64,000 bases of DNA from Gemmata massiliana (GCA_000531095.1 HG799464.1:828339-892338), one strand, 5' to 3'; counted from the first letter of the stretch, positions 1 to 9,272 are shown. The notes: generated from the sequence alone by a model not told the origin. Program-made: numbers and translations.

Positions 1-1
1 G

Positions 2-835
2 CCGAGCCAACCGCGCGCACTCCGCGAAGGCAGCGGGCGGAAGGAACTCGCCGAAGCGATCGTTTCCGACGCGACCGGGCTGACCGCCCGCGTGTTCGTG
101 AACCGGACCTGGGGGTGGGTGTTCGGCCGGTCCATCGTGACCACCCCGAGCAACTTCGGCGCGCTCGGCGACCGCCCGACGCACCCCGAACTGCTCGACG
201 ACCTCGCCGGCCGGTTCGTGGCCAATCGCTGGTCGATCAAGTGGCTGGTCCGCGAACTGGTGACGTCCACGACGTACCGCCAGTCGAGCCGACACAACGA
301 GAAGTTCGCGGCGGCGGACCCGGACGACCGATACTTGTGGCGCGCCCCGCGCAAGCGCCTGGAACTCGAAGCGTGGCGCGACGCGACGCTCCAGGTCAGC
401 GGCCAACTCGACCTCACCGGCGGCGGACCCTCGGACAACCTGGACAGCCCGCGGAGCGCTCGCCGAACGGTTTACGGCAAGGTGAGTCGCGGGGAGCGCC
501 CGGCCGACATTCACCGTCTGTTCGATCTGCCCGACCCGAAAGCCCACGGGGAGAAGCGCGACGCGACGACCACACCGGTCCAGCAGCTCTACTTCCTCAA
601 CAGCCCGTTCGTCCGCCAGTCGGCCACGGCACTGGCCAAAACCGCGACCGCGGTGCGATCGACCGACCTCGGCGTTCGCGCGCTGTTCCGGCGCGTGCTC
701 CTACGCGACCCGACCGCCGACGAGTTGGAAACCGCCAAGCGCCTGATCCGGCCCGCGCGCGAAGGCGCCCCGCCCGCGTGGGACTTGCTCGCCCAGGCAC
801 TTCTGGCGAGCAACGAGTTCCTGTTCCTCAACTGA
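2..835 (+). CDS. DUF1553 domain protein, 3' part
   Basis: This is the C-terminal part of a DUF1553 (PSD1-type) protein. The reading frame is already open at base 2, so the start lies outside the window. Visible family signatures are RVFVNRTWGWVFGRSIV, TPSNFGALGDRPTHPELL and STTYRQSS near the middle, then a stretch ending in ALLASNEFLFLN, as is usual for the family C-terminus. DUF1553 proteins are abundant in planctomycetes, are usually secreted and often carry an upstream DUF1549 or cytochrome domain that would lie off the window. The next gene is DUF1501 about 15 bases downstream, the standard pairing. The biochemical function of the family is not established. Confidence 0.9.
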   Translation, partial: PSQPRALREGSGRKELAEAIVSDATGLTARVFVNRTWGWVFGRSIVTTPSNFGALGDRPTHPELLDDLAGRFVANRWSIKWLVRELVTSTTYRQSSRHNEKFAAADPDDRYLWRAPRKRLELEAWRDATLQVSGQLDLTGGGPSDNLDSPRSARRTVYGKVSRGERPADIHRLFDLPDPKAHGEKRDATTTPVQQLYFLNSPFVRQSATALAKTATAVRSTDLGVRALFRRVLLRDPTADELETAKRLIRPAREGAPPAWDLLAQALLASNEFLFLN

Positions 836-850
836 CCGCGAGTGCCTCCG

Positions 851-2239
851 ATGATCCGACCCGATCTGACCGACCCGTTCGGACCGACTCGCCGGCAGTT
901 CATCCGCGAACTCGGCGGGAGCATGGGGCTACTCGGGCTGGCGAGCTACCTGCGCGCCACCGAACCATCGGCCGCCCCGGTGCCAACGGTCGCGTTGGGG
1001 AAGCCACACTTTAAGCCGCGTGCGAAGCGCGTCATTTTCCTGTTCATGGCGGGCGGGCCGTCGCACCTCGACACGTTCGACCCGAAACCGGTGCTCGCCA
1101 AACACACCGGTCAGCGCCCCGGCGCGGCCGACCTGCGCACCGAGCGCGTGACGGGCGGACTACTTCCCTCCCCCTTCAAGTTCCAACCGGGCGGGAAGTC
1201 CGGCCTGCCGGTGAGCGACCTGCTCCCGAATATCCGGGAGTGTGCGGACGAACTGTGCGTGCTTCGAGGCGTCCACGCGATCAACCCGAACCACTCGCCG
1301 GCCGCCAACTTCCTGGCCAGCGGGCGCATCGACGCGGTCCACCCCGGGATCGGGTCGTGGGTCTCTTACGGTCTGGGTTCCGAGAACGCGGACCTGCCCG
1401 GGTTCGTCTCGCTCGGGGGCGGGTTCGGTCAAGCGGGGTTCGAGCGGAGCGGGTACCTTCCCGGTCAGTTCCAAGCGACCCGCGTGGCGGCGTCGGAAAC
1501 CGACCCGGAGAAGATGATCCGGCACTTGCGAAACCCGAACATCAGCTCCGAGGACCAGAAGCGCCAGCTCGAAGCACTCCAGTCTCTCAACCGCACGCAC
1601 GCCGCGGCCAACGGTAACGACCCACAACTGGAAGCGCGCATCCGTGCGATGGAAACGGCGTTCCGGATGCAGTCCGCGGCCGGCGAAGCGTTCGACATTC
1701 GCCGCGAAACGGTCCGCGTGCGGGAAGCCTACGGGAACGGGGAGTTCGCACGCGGGTGCCTGCTCGCCCGGCGCCTCGTCGAGCGCGGCGTGCGGTTCGT
1801 GCAACTCTCGATCGGCGGCTGGGACCACCACGCCCGGATCAACAACGAATTGAAGAAGTTGTGCGGTACAATCGACCAACCGATCGCCGCGCTACTGAGG
1901 GACTTGCGCCAGCGCGGGCTTCTGGACGACACGCTGGTCGTTTGGGGCGGCGAGTTCGGGCGCACGCCGGTGTCGGAGAACGGCGACGGCCGGGACCACA
2001 ACCATTACGGGTTCACCGTGTGGATGGCGGGCGGCGGGGTGAAGGCCGGCACCACCTACGGCGCCACCGACGAGTTCGGGTTCAAGGCGACGGAGGGCCG
2101 CGTCAGCGTTCACGACCTGCACGCGACCATCCTTCACATGCTCGGACTCGACCACGAAAAGCTCACCTACCGCTACAGCGGGCGCGACTTCCGCCTCACG
2201 GACGTCCACGGCCGCATCGTGAACGAAATCCTGGCGTAG
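851..2239 (+). CDS. DUF1501 domain protein (sulfatase-fold), Tat-type leader
   Basis: DUF1501 protein of 462 residues from ATG 851; a GTG at 842 is an alternative start, and neither has a clear ribosome binding site. The N-terminus contains TRRQFIRELGGSMGLLGLA, a twin-arginine-like export signal with a short hydrophobic stretch. The body shows the alkaline-phosphatase/sulfatase-like features of the family: FLFMAGGPSHLDTFDPKP near the N-terminus, VWGGEFGRTP and GRDHNHYGF near residues 370-395. It follows the DUF1553 gene closely, as in most planctomycete genomes, so co-transcription is likely. Proposed roles in breakdown of sulfated or complex polysaccharides are inference from genomic context in this phylum; no substrate can be read from the sequence. 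Confidence 0.9.
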   Translation: MIRPDLTDPFGPTRRQFIRELGGSMGLLGLASYLRATEPSAAPVPTVALGKPHFKPRAKRVIFLFMAGGPSHLDTFDPKPVLAKHTGQRPGAADLRTERVTGGLLPSPFKFQPGGKSGLPVSDLLPNIRECADELCVLRGVHAINPNHSPAANFLASGRIDAVHPGIGSWVSYGLGSENADLPGFVSLGGGFGQAGFERSGYLPGQFQATRVAASETDPEKMIRHLRNPNISSEDQKRQLEALQSLNRTHAAANGNDPQLEARIRAMETAFRMQSAAGEAFDIRRETVRVREAYGNGEFARGCLLARRLVERGVRFVQLSIGGWDHHARINNELKKLCGTIDQPIAALLRDLRQRGLLDDTLVVWGGEFGRTPVSENGDGRDHNHYGFTVWMAGGGVKAGTTYGATDEFGFKATEGRVSVHDLHATILHMLGLDHEKLTYRYSGRDFRLTDVHGRIVNEILA

Positions 2240-2531
2240 CCTTGTACGGGCGAACGGCGGTGAACCCACCCGCCAGGGCGGTAGGTGGCTCTAACACTTC
2301 AAAACGCAGCGGGTGGGAAGTGCGATCTCAGGAGCGAGCCAAACAATACTGAGCCCTTGACTCGTGGGTTCACTCAATTGGAGCCGATGCAATTTGCGTT
2401 TCGAGTGTCCCGCCCCTAGCCGGTCACGCTCTTGTGGCGTGAGGCCAACCTTCCCCGGACCGCTACAATCACGTCGCCGACATTAACTCGGTCGACTCTC
2501 CGATTGCGTGATGTTTCTTAAGGAAATTTGT

Positions 2532-3944
2532 ATGCAACGCCCGTACTTCTTGCGATCGCCCGCGTTCCACCCCCGCTGGCTTCTGTCGGCGGTTGCCGCG
2601 ATGCTGTTCGTGAGCTCGCTGCACGCCGCGCCACCCGCGTTCAATGCCGCGGAAGCCCGGAAAAGTGTCGTGTACATCAAGCGTATCACTCCGGGCTTGG
2701 GGCCGGCGGTGGGGTCTGGTTTTCTCGTCAGTCACGACGGCCTGATTTTCACCAACCGACATGTGGCCCTACCGTCCGATGAGGGGATCAAGGGGTCGAT
2801 CACCCTGGTCGGTGTTCCTTCCGTCAAAGATCCTGATGTACTCGACTACTTCCGAGCCGAAACCGTCTACACACCGGAGAAGAAAGAAAACCTGGACTTC
2901 GCGGTTCTCAAGATCGAAGCCCGCAAGGACGGGCCGAAGTTCCGGCCACTGCCGCTCTCCTACGACAAGCTCGACCTCGGGAGCGATGTGGCCGTTCTCG
3001 GATACCCATACGTCCAGGAGAATCAGCCCAACTTGTCGTTCAACAAGGGCAGTATTTCGGCTACCCGCGTTCGGATCGGGGACCGGTCGTTCTATCAGAC
3101 GGATGCCGCCATCAATCCCGGCAACTCGGGTGGACCGCTTCTGAACAAGAATGGGGAGGCGGTCGGGGTCGTCACATTCAAGAAGGGGAACGCCAATAAC
3201 ATCGGCTTCGCTTTAAACCTCGGTGAGGTCAAGGCCGCGGCGGAGCAGGCCGAGAAGAAGGCTGCGAGCGTAAAGCCCGTACCCGGGCCGCTCGATCCCG
3301 CCGCCCTACCGGTCATCGCCGGCATTGCTCCCAAGAAGGACAACTGGGAGGCGACAACCGGTGAGTTGCGCGAGCACAAGGGGGCACTCGTCCTGGACAA
3401 CAATGGAGGCCCTTACTGGATCACGAGCAAGGAACCATTGCCCCAAAATTTCCAGCTGGTTGTCCAATGCCGCATCGAGTTTCTGAAGGGTAACCAGCAA
3501 CTCCAGCCCTCGCAGCGATCCATTTTGCGAACCCTCTGTGTCCGCTTCGACAGCCCGGACACCAAGACGATGATCCTGGAACGTAAGGGCAGCCTCGTGG
3601 AGTTCAGCCACGAACTGCTGATCCTCTCTAAGGAGGGCGCAGGCGACGCGGTCAAGGTCGAACGGAAGGGGAACTCCGAGGAGCCGTTCGTTCTGGTGAT
3701 TACCAAAGTGGGCGGCGACTACACGATCGCCGTGGATGGCGAGATCCTGCTGAAATACCACGACGACAAGCCACTGAAAGGGGGGCACAAGTTCTGTTTG
3801 GGTGGCTTCCTTTCGCGTCTCTACGTTGGTGACGTCTCTGTCATCAAGTTGGAAGCCACGCCCGCAAAAGCAGGCGGAGAGCCGTCGCCCTCCAAGCCGG
3901 ACAAGCAGTCGAGCCCCGATTCCAAGGGGCCGAGGTCGATGTGA
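2532..3944 (+). CDS. Secreted trypsin-like serine protease with C-terminal beta-domain
   Basis: S1C/HtrA-like serine protease of 470 residues. ATG 2532 is chosen over upstream starts at 2508 and 2511 because AAGGAAA ends 5 bases before it. A Sec signal peptide (LLSAVAAMLFVSSLHAAPP) precedes the protease domain. The triad is visible: His in FTNRHVALP, Asp in ENLDFAVLKIEA and Ser in NPGNSGGPLLN. No PDZ domain follows. Instead about 200 residues resemble a concanavalin/laminin-G or DUF1080-like beta-sandwich (LVVQCRIEFLKG, FVLVITKVGGDYTIAVDGE), then a Ser/Pro/Lys-rich tail. It is probably extracytoplasmic and may bind a ligand through the second domain; that role is inferred. The roughly 290 bases upstream contain no gene I can support. 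Confidence 0.88.
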   Translation: MQRPYFLRSPAFHPRWLLSAVAAMLFVSSLHAAPPAFNAAEARKSVVYIKRITPGLGPAVGSGFLVSHDGLIFTNRHVALPSDEGIKGSITLVGVPSVKDPDVLDYFRAETVYTPEKKENLDFAVLKIEARKDGPKFRPLPLSYDKLDLGSDVAVLGYPYVQENQPNLSFNKGSISATRVRIGDRSFYQTDAAINPGNSGGPLLNKNGEAVGVVTFKKGNANNIGFALNLGEVKAAAEQAEKKAASVKPVPGPLDPAALPVIAGIAPKKDNWEATTGELREHKGALVLDNNGGPYWITSKEPLPQNFQLVVQCRIEFLKGNQQLQPSQRSILRTLCVRFDSPDTKTMILERKGSLVEFSHELLILSKEGAGDAVKVERKGNSEEPFVLVITKVGGDYTIAVDGEILLKYHDDKPLKGGHKFCLGGFLSRLYVGDVSVIKLEATPAKAGGEPSPSKPDKQSSPDSKGPRSM

Positions 3945-4020
3945 AATCGCCCGAGCTACCAGGGGTCACACCCGAATTTGATAGGGCATGCTCGGGGGCG
4001 TCGATTTAAAGCCGCCCCCC

Positions 4021-4071
4021 CCACCCGAAGTACGGGCATGGTCAAAATGGCCGCGCCCGTACTTCGGGTGG
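4021..4071. repeat. Perfect 17-bp inverted repeat
   Basis: CCACCCGAAGTACGGGC at 4021-4037 is matched exactly by its reverse complement at 4055-4071, with a 17-base spacer. It lies between two convergent genes (protease ending 3944, deaminase-like ending 4176). There is no T-run on either side, so it is an atypical intrinsic terminator. A small mobile or REP-like palindrome is the alternative. Confidence 0.8.
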
Positions 4072-4175
4072 CGCAGCGTTTAATGCAACGTCGGGCCGTC
4101 GAATCACACGAACCGGTGTGTCGACGGGCGGGACGTTTCACGCCCCGCTGCCCGTTTGCCGACGTTAATTGCCGC

Positions 4176-4697
4176 TCATTTAACAATAGTTGTCACGCGC
4201 TTGTCCGCAATCAGCCTGAGCTTCCCTTCGTCGTATGAAAACCAGGTAACTTTCCAGGCGGAATTGAGGTTCGCAAGGTAGTACCCGCTCGCTTCGTTCT
4301 CGTCCTTAAATGATCCCTTGGCGTCGCTGGTAGTCGTGTAGATGTTCAGAAACCCCAGTTTCATGGCCGCAAAACGGGCACCGTATGTTTCCGCGATGTA
4401 CTTGAGTGCGACGACGGTGCACCGCTTGCACGGGGACTTGGTGAGACACAGGTAGAGTCGCAAGTTCTTGTGCCCGGGACCGATCTTCGGCATAACGATG
4501 TCGAGCCACTGCTTGAACTTCGTTTCGGTGTGTACCGTGGTATCGGAGACGGAATCGTCGAGCGTGAATTTTGCGACCTCGTAACTGTAACCGGACCAGA
4601 TGCCCCCGACCCCGGCCACGTGCCCGGCGAGGTTGTCCTTGTTGAAGTTTTTCAGACCGTGAACGAGGCGGTTCTTGTACACCGTTAACTTTCCCAT
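4176..4697 (-). CDS. Stand-alone cytidine-deaminase-fold protein
   Basis: Predicted 173-residue protein. The start is ATG 4697, preceded by AAAGG; longer in-frame starts read into low-quality sequence. Two zinc-site motifs of the cytidine deaminase superfamily are visible in the right order and spacing: HTE at residues 56-58 and PCKRC at 89-93. The length and the compact alpha/beta pattern fit a single deaminase domain. No signal peptide, membrane segment or toxin-delivery domain is present, so it is not an obvious polymorphic toxin, although its divergence from housekeeping CDD or TadA suggests the toxin-like or nucleic-acid deaminase groups. No immunity gene is recognisable next to it. Its base composition looks less GC-rich than its neighbours, hinting at transfer. 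The substrate is unknown. Confidence 0.6.
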   Translation of the reverse strand: MGKLTVYKNRLVHGLKNFNKDNLAGHVAGVGGIWSGYSYEVAKFTLDDSVSDTTVHTETKFKQWLDIVMPKIGPGHKNLRLYLCLTKSPCKRCTVVALKYIAETYGARFAAMKLGFLNIYTTTSDAKGSFKDENEASGYYLANLNSAWKVTWFSYDEGKLRLIADKRVTTIVK

Positions 4698-5271
4698 GAC
4701 GACCTTTCTGACCCCACGGATGATCCGCGGAGTTATTTGTTGAGAGGCAGTTGTGTGGTGACGGACGATTTGTCGGGTGCAGGTGCCTGGCCGGATGTGC
4801 CAAATCAGGCAACCGCCCCCAATAATTAACTGGGACAAACTCGATCGCGGGCCGCGGCACCCAGCGCACTGGGACGGCCACCCGACCCGCACGAGGCCCG
4901 GGGCCGATTCGCGCGATCAACGCGACCGGTTCTCGCGGTCTAGCAAAATCACCGCAGAGACCAAATGTCACTCTCGCTAGTGTTACGCTCTATCGAGAGC
5001 ACGTCTTTCACTTGCGTTTAGAACATTTTCGCCGAAGTGACACAAATAACAAAGGAGTTACGGAGCACCAACGGGAGCTTTACAGTGGCCAAAAGTGAAG
5101 AAGCGTAATCGGCTAACGAGGAACTCGCGACGACGAACTGAAGAGCCCGCGGCACTGCAATTCCGAACTGGAACGTGAGTTTCGCTAAAGAGTTGGTGGT
5201 CGCGGGGGCAATCCCTTCCTATTATAAAATTCTTCGCTTGTGCGTTTCGTATTCTGTTTTGGGTTGAGCCA
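4698..5271. other. Intergenic region upstream of the deaminase-like gene and rplU
   Basis: About 570 bases without a convincing gene. It must hold the divergent promoters of the deaminase-like gene (minus) and rplU (plus). An AT-rich TATTATAAAATTC near 5219-5231 is a possible -10 region for rplU, but I see no well-spaced -35. No tRNA or recognisable riboswitch was seen. Confidence 0.4.
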
Positions 5272-5598
5272 ATGTACGCGATTTTTGAAGACGGGTCGCG
5301 GCAGTACCGCGTCGAAGCCGGGTCCACGGTTGTGATCGACCACCGCGAAGCCGAACTTCGCCAGCGGCTCGAACTGAACAAGGTGCTGCTCCTGTCCAGC
5401 ATGGCCGACACGCTGATCGGGCTCGCGCTGGTGGAAGGCGCGCGAGTTCTGGCCGAAGTCGTGGACTTCCCGCGGGTCAAGACGATCACCCAGAAGTTCC
5501 GCCGGCGCAAGGCGTCGCGGCGTTTGAAGGGCCACACGCAGCCGCACGTGCGCGTGAAGATCACCCACATCCTGAAGGCCGGCGAATCCGCGAGCTAA
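5272..5598 (+). CDS. rplU: Ribosomal protein bL21
   Basis: Ribosomal protein bL21 of the large subunit, 108 residues, the usual length. It starts MYAIFEDGSRQYRVEAG and contains the family pattern through RVLAEVVDFPRVKTITQKFRRRK and RLKGHTQPHVRVKITHI, which is the bL21 23S rRNA-binding signature. In most bacteria rplU is followed directly by rpmA (bL27). Here a hairpin and an unrelated secreted-protein gene follow, and no rpmA is found in the window, so the usual operon is broken. Confidence 0.95.
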   Translation: MYAIFEDGSRQYRVEAGSTVVIDHREAELRQRLELNKVLLLSSMADTLIGLALVEGARVLAEVVDFPRVKTITQKFRRRKASRRLKGHTQPHVRVKITHILKAGESAS

Positions 5599-5637
5599 GT
5601 GACCGCACTTTGCTCACCCGGAAGCCAACAACATTCT

Positions 5638-5670
5638 GCCGCCGTCACGTTCGCATTGCGTGACGGCGGC
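5638..5670 (+). terminator. Hairpin downstream of rplU
   Basis: Perfect 12-bp stem GCCGCCGTCACG (5638-5649) and its complement (5659-5670) around a 9-base loop, 40 bases after the rplU stop. The T-run is weak, so it is a likely but imperfect intrinsic terminator. Confidence 0.6.
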
Positions 5671-5722
5671 GAGTTCGTTTACAGTGTCGCTCCGATCGCT
5701 TCGCAGCCACGGAGGGCACAAC

Positions 5723-7114
5723 ATGCGGCGAACACTTTTTGCGTCCGGAATTGTCGTTTTGCTCGTTGTGGTCGTAGTGGCCGCTCAACCGCCGGTGGCC
5801 CCTCCACTTACTCCACCAACACCCACGGCGCCGCCGGGCGTTCCGTCGATCGCTCCTCCGGGGGCAACCAATACCCCAACACCGCCTGCACCGCCGAAGC
5901 CGTTCCCCGGTGCCCCGAGTGGGCCTTCCGTTGCTCCCACAGTTCCCGCTGCTGCCGTAGAAGCGCCGCTCAGCAAGTTCGCGCACATTGAAACGTTCCC
6001 GCAAAACACGCAGTTCGCGGTTCGCGGATCGCTCATGGCGGCGGAATGGCTGGCCAAGATGGGTCAGCCGCACGGCCGGTTCCTGCACGGCTACCTGCCG
6101 GCGCTCCGCCAGCCCATGAACGGCGATCACGATCTGCGACAGGCCCAGGCTACACTCGCGATGGCTCAAACTGCCAAATTCAGCGGCGATCAAAAGCACG
6201 CGGCCATTGCGAGTCAGGCGGTTCTCGCGATGCTCGCGTCCACGAAGGTCGACGCGAACGACCCGAACTGCCGCGTTCCGGTGCAGATGTCGTTCGTGTG
6301 TAACCGCGTCGGGTTTGCGTCCCTCGTTGTGCTCGCGATCGTCGAACTCCCGAACCCGAGCGACAAACTCCTGGACGACGCCGAGCGCCTGTGCGTGTTC
6401 CTTCGCACACAACTTCGCACCGACGGCTCGGTTCATTACACCGACACCCCCACCGACGACCCCACGAAGCTCGACCCGGCCGGGTTCAACGAGTATCCGG
6501 GGCTTGCCCTCCACGCACTGGCGGCCAGCAACCGCGTGCGCCCGGCGGACTGGAAAAAGGACGCGGTGAAGAAGGGCGTCGCGTACTACCACGCCGCGTT
6601 CCGCGCGAAACCGCACCCCGCTCTGGTCGCGGCCGTAACTCCGGCCGCCACCGAACTGTACCTCCAGACGAAAGCAACCGAGGCCGCGACCGCCGCGTTC
6701 GAGATGAACGACTGGCTCTGTGCGCTGCAAATTACGGGTAACGACACGCGCATGCCGCAATGGGCCGGCGGGTTCCGTTCGGTCGTGGAAGGGCGCGCGG
6801 TCGATGCGCCGCCCAGCTCATTCGACACCGGGCGCTACATCCACAGCCTCGCGTGCGCGTACCAACTCACCCGCGTCATCGGCGATTTGACGCACGAGGA
6901 GAAGTACCGCCCGGCGCTCTCGTCCGCGGTGCAGTTCCTCTACGGGCTCCAATTCCTCGAAACGAACACGCGGCACTTCGAGGACAATTTCCGCGCGAAG
7001 ATGCTGATGGGCGCGTTCCACCTGTCGCCGACCGATGGCAACCTCCGCATTGATGCGACCGCCAGTGCCATGACCGGCCTCCTGCGGTTCCTCTCGTGTG
7101 GCGCGGAGCGGTAA
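5723..7114 (+). CDS. Secreted proline-rich protein with alpha-helical toroid-like domain
   Basis: Predicted 463-residue exported protein. ATG 5723 is preceded by GGAGGGC; an upstream in-frame ATG at 5660 lies inside the hairpin and is unlikely. The N-terminus (RRTLFASGIVVLLVVVVVAA) is a signal peptide or anchor. It is followed by about 70 residues rich in Pro, Ala and Thr, then about 370 residues of helical sequence with repeated Leu/Ala helices and pieces such as GFNEYPGLALHALAAS and YIHSLACAYQLTRV. This pattern recalls alpha/alpha-toroid folds (terpene cyclase, prenyltransferase or lyase-like), but I see no DXDD or other catalytic motif, so I do not assign a reaction. It is probably periplasmic. 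Confidence 0.7.
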   Translation: MRRTLFASGIVVLLVVVVVAAQPPVAPPLTPPTPTAPPGVPSIAPPGATNTPTPPAPPKPFPGAPSGPSVAPTVPAAAVEAPLSKFAHIETFPQNTQFAVRGSLMAAEWLAKMGQPHGRFLHGYLPALRQPMNGDHDLRQAQATLAMAQTAKFSGDQKHAAIASQAVLAMLASTKVDANDPNCRVPVQMSFVCNRVGFASLVVLAIVELPNPSDKLLDDAERLCVFLRTQLRTDGSVHYTDTPTDDPTKLDPAGFNEYPGLALHALAASNRVRPADWKKDAVKKGVAYYHAAFRAKPHPALVAAVTPAATELYLQTKATEAATAAFEMNDWLCALQITGNDTRMPQWAGGFRSVVEGRAVDAPPSSFDTGRYIHSLACAYQLTRVIGDLTHEEKYRPALSSAVQFLYGLQFLETNTRHFEDNFRAKMLMGAFHLSPTDGNLRIDATASAMTGLLRFLSCGAER

Positions 7115-7331
7115 TTTCAGCGGCTCGAAAACACAAACGTGCCTCGGAACTCGCGCGAGAACAATGCTGTTTCTCCCGCAAGTCACGAGGCATGCGCCTT
7201 TGATGTGTCTACTTTTCGGCTTCCCCGCGTCTCCGCTCGGGAACTCTGGAACCGCGGAGCCGGGCGGTTCCTATAATCCCTACTTACGGTTTGCGGGTAT
7301 ACGACCCGACCTTAGTGCGGATTCCGAACCG

Positions 7332-8351
7332 ATGAGCAGCGAGCGAGCTTCGACGCGACCGAAATGCCGGTCACTGATGGGCGTCCGCGTAGTCGGTACC
7401 GGTAAGTACGTCCCGGACATGGTCGTCGCGAACGAGCACCTCCACGCCCGCCTCGGGTTCGATTCCGACTGGATCGTGAAGCGCACCGGCATCCTCGAAC
7501 GGCGGCACGCGGCACCGAACCAGGCCACCTCCGATTTGTGCGTAGAAGCCGCAAACGACCTGTTCGCCAAGACCGGGCACACAGCCAAAGAGTGCGACCT
7601 CCTCGTGCTCGGTACGTTCACCCCGGACATGTCCTTCCCGTCAACCGCGTGCCTCGTCCAAGACCGCCTCGGATTAGTCGGCCCCGCGATCGAAGTGGAA
7701 GCCGCGTGTGCCGGCTTCATGTACGCGCTCATCACCGCAGCGGCTTACGTGAAAGCGGGTCTGAGTGATCGCGCGCTGGTCATCGGCGGCGATACGAACA
7801 GCCGCGTGCTGAACCCCACCGACATCAAGACGTACCCGCTGTTCGGCGACGGAGCCGGTGCGGTGTTCGTCGAACCCGCGGGACCGGATCGCGGCATTCT
7901 AGCGTACAGCATGGGGTCGGAAGGCTCGGGCGGTCCGCTGCTCCAGCGCGAGGCGTGTGGCAGCCGCACCCCGATCACGCCGGAGCTGATCGCCGAAGGC
8001 AAGCACTTCATGTACATGGACGGCTACGCGGTGTTCAAGTGGGCCGTGAACATCCTTTGTGACACGATCCGCGAAGTGCTCGCGGCGGCGAAACTCACGG
8101 TCGACGACATCGGGCTGTTCGTGGCGCACCAGGCGAACATCCGCATCATCAACGCGGCCATCGATTCGCTCAACATCCCCCGCGCGAAGGTCTACAACAA
8201 CCTCGAACGCTACGGGAACACCTCGGCCGGCAGCATCCCGATCGCGCTCGACGAAGCCGCGGCCGAAGGGCGCCTCAAATCCGGCGACTACGTCGTGCTG
8301 AGCGGCTTCGGCGCCGGCCTCGCTTGGGGTACGGCCGTCATCCGGTGGTGA
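7332..8351 (+). CDS. fabH: Beta-ketoacyl-ACP synthase III
   Basis: KAS III, which condenses acetyl-CoA with malonyl-ACP to begin fatty acid synthesis. ATG 7332 gives 339 residues, close to the family norm; ATG 7377 would give 324. The frame is open further upstream but without family similarity. The active-site Cys is residue 126 in EVEAACAGFMYAL, and the His and Asn are in LFVAHQANIRI and YNNLERYGNTSAGSIP, the complete Cys-His-Asn triad of FabH. The start of the enzyme (GVRVVGTGKYVPDMVV) is also typical. It is the first gene of a closely spaced run ending in rtcB, an unusual neighbourhood because fabH normally sits with plsX, fabD or fabG. Confidence 0.93.
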   Translation: MSSERASTRPKCRSLMGVRVVGTGKYVPDMVVANEHLHARLGFDSDWIVKRTGILERRHAAPNQATSDLCVEAANDLFAKTGHTAKECDLLVLGTFTPDMSFPSTACLVQDRLGLVGPAIEVEAACAGFMYALITAAAYVKAGLSDRALVIGGDTNSRVLNPTDIKTYPLFGDGAGAVFVEPAGPDRGILAYSMGSEGSGGPLLQREACGSRTPITPELIAEGKHFMYMDGYAVFKWAVNILCDTIREVLAAAKLTVDDIGLFVAHQANIRIINAAIDSLNIPRAKVYNNLERYGNTSAGSIPIALDEAAAEGRLKSGDYVVLSGFGAGLAWGTAVIRW

Positions 8352-8366
8352 GCAAAGGGACTGCCC

Positions 8367-9251
8367 ATGTCCGAGCGAACCGCGTTCATCAACGCGATTC
8401 TCGACAACCCAACCGACGATACTGCGAGACTCGTTTTCGCAGACTGGCTGGAAGAACGTGGTGAGCGAGAACGAGCCGAGTTCATCCGCTTGCAGATCGA
8501 AGCCGATAAATCACCAACGTCCGAACACCACAGAAACGCTCTCCGCGCGCGGACCACGGGGGTTGAGGCCGTACACGGAGCCACTTGGCGCGCGGCCGTC
8601 GGCATCGACCAACGTAGGGGCGTGTACGAATGTGGCTTCCTTACCAAGCTCGAATTTCTCTCCACTCTGTTCCCTATACTCGCTGAGGCACTGCTGACAG
8701 TCGAGCCAGTCACAGTCACTATTCACCTCGTCGGCCAACACGAAGACGATTCCGCCGTCACTCTCGAAGAAATCGATGAGTTTGCTTCGGACCCATATCT
8801 TCGCGCGGTCACAAAAATATCGAGCCAGGGCGGGTTCGGCAGGGAACGGTTTGTGCGGCTGATGAAATCACCGTATCTCATTAACTTGCGTGAGATCGAC
8901 ATTTTTCAAGAGCCACTCGGGGCGGACGGCATTGAGGCCGTTGTGAACGCACCGGCCTCATTCAAACTCGAATCCTTGACGCTCAACGAAGCACTACAAG
9001 ACGACAGTGGCGATGAAGGGCGCGCGGTGGAACTTCTCGCGACCTCGCCAAGATTTGCATCGCTCAAAGCCCTCGGACTCATGTTCAACGAACTCACGGA
9101 CGAGAGTATCCGGGTACTCCTCGCGTCGAAAACTCTTCCCCGTACCATGAGGATCGAGCTAGAAGACAACGCATACGACGAGGAAGAGTTTGCAGAATCG
9201 CTTGCGGCGCGCTTCGGGGTCGAGTCTGATGGAGACAGCGGAGACGAGTAG
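8367..9251 (+). CDS. TIGR02996 domain protein with leucine-rich-like repeats
   Basis: 294-residue protein starting 15 bases after fabH. The first 50 residues (FINAILDNPTDDTARLVFADWLEERG, quoted in part: LVFADWLEERGERERAEFIRL) match TIGR02996, a domain seen mainly in Gemmata-like planctomycetes and described as companion to repeat proteins. The rest has leucine-rich-repeat-like spacing (FKLESLTLNEAL, FASLKALGLMFNELTDESI) and an acidic C-terminus. There is no signal peptide, so it is probably cytoplasmic. The function is unknown; the repeats suggest protein-protein interaction. It may be co-transcribed with fabH and the next gene, which carries the same N-terminal domain. Confidence 0.8.
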   Translation: MSERTAFINAILDNPTDDTARLVFADWLEERGERERAEFIRLQIEADKSPTSEHHRNALRARTTGVEAVHGATWRAAVGIDQRRGVYECGFLTKLEFLSTLFPILAEALLTVEPVTVTIHLVGQHEDDSAVTLEEIDEFASDPYLRAVTKISSQGGFGRERFVRLMKSPYLINLREIDIFQEPLGADGIEAVVNAPASFKLESLTLNEALQDDSGDEGRAVELLATSPRFASLKALGLMFNELTDESIRVLLASKTLPRTMRIELEDNAYDEEEFAESLAARFGVESDGDSGDE

Positions 9252-9272
9252 ACCGCACCACCGGGGCACGTC

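Noticed and set aside
2240-2345. Possible palindromic element around CCCACCCGCC/GGCGGTAGGTGG
   Set aside because: The pairing is short and interrupted; not strong enough to call a repeat or terminator.
4980-5271. L21 leader-type RNA upstream of rplU
   Set aside because: I could not recognise the conserved stem pattern by reading, so no RNA feature was called. A covariance model search would decide.
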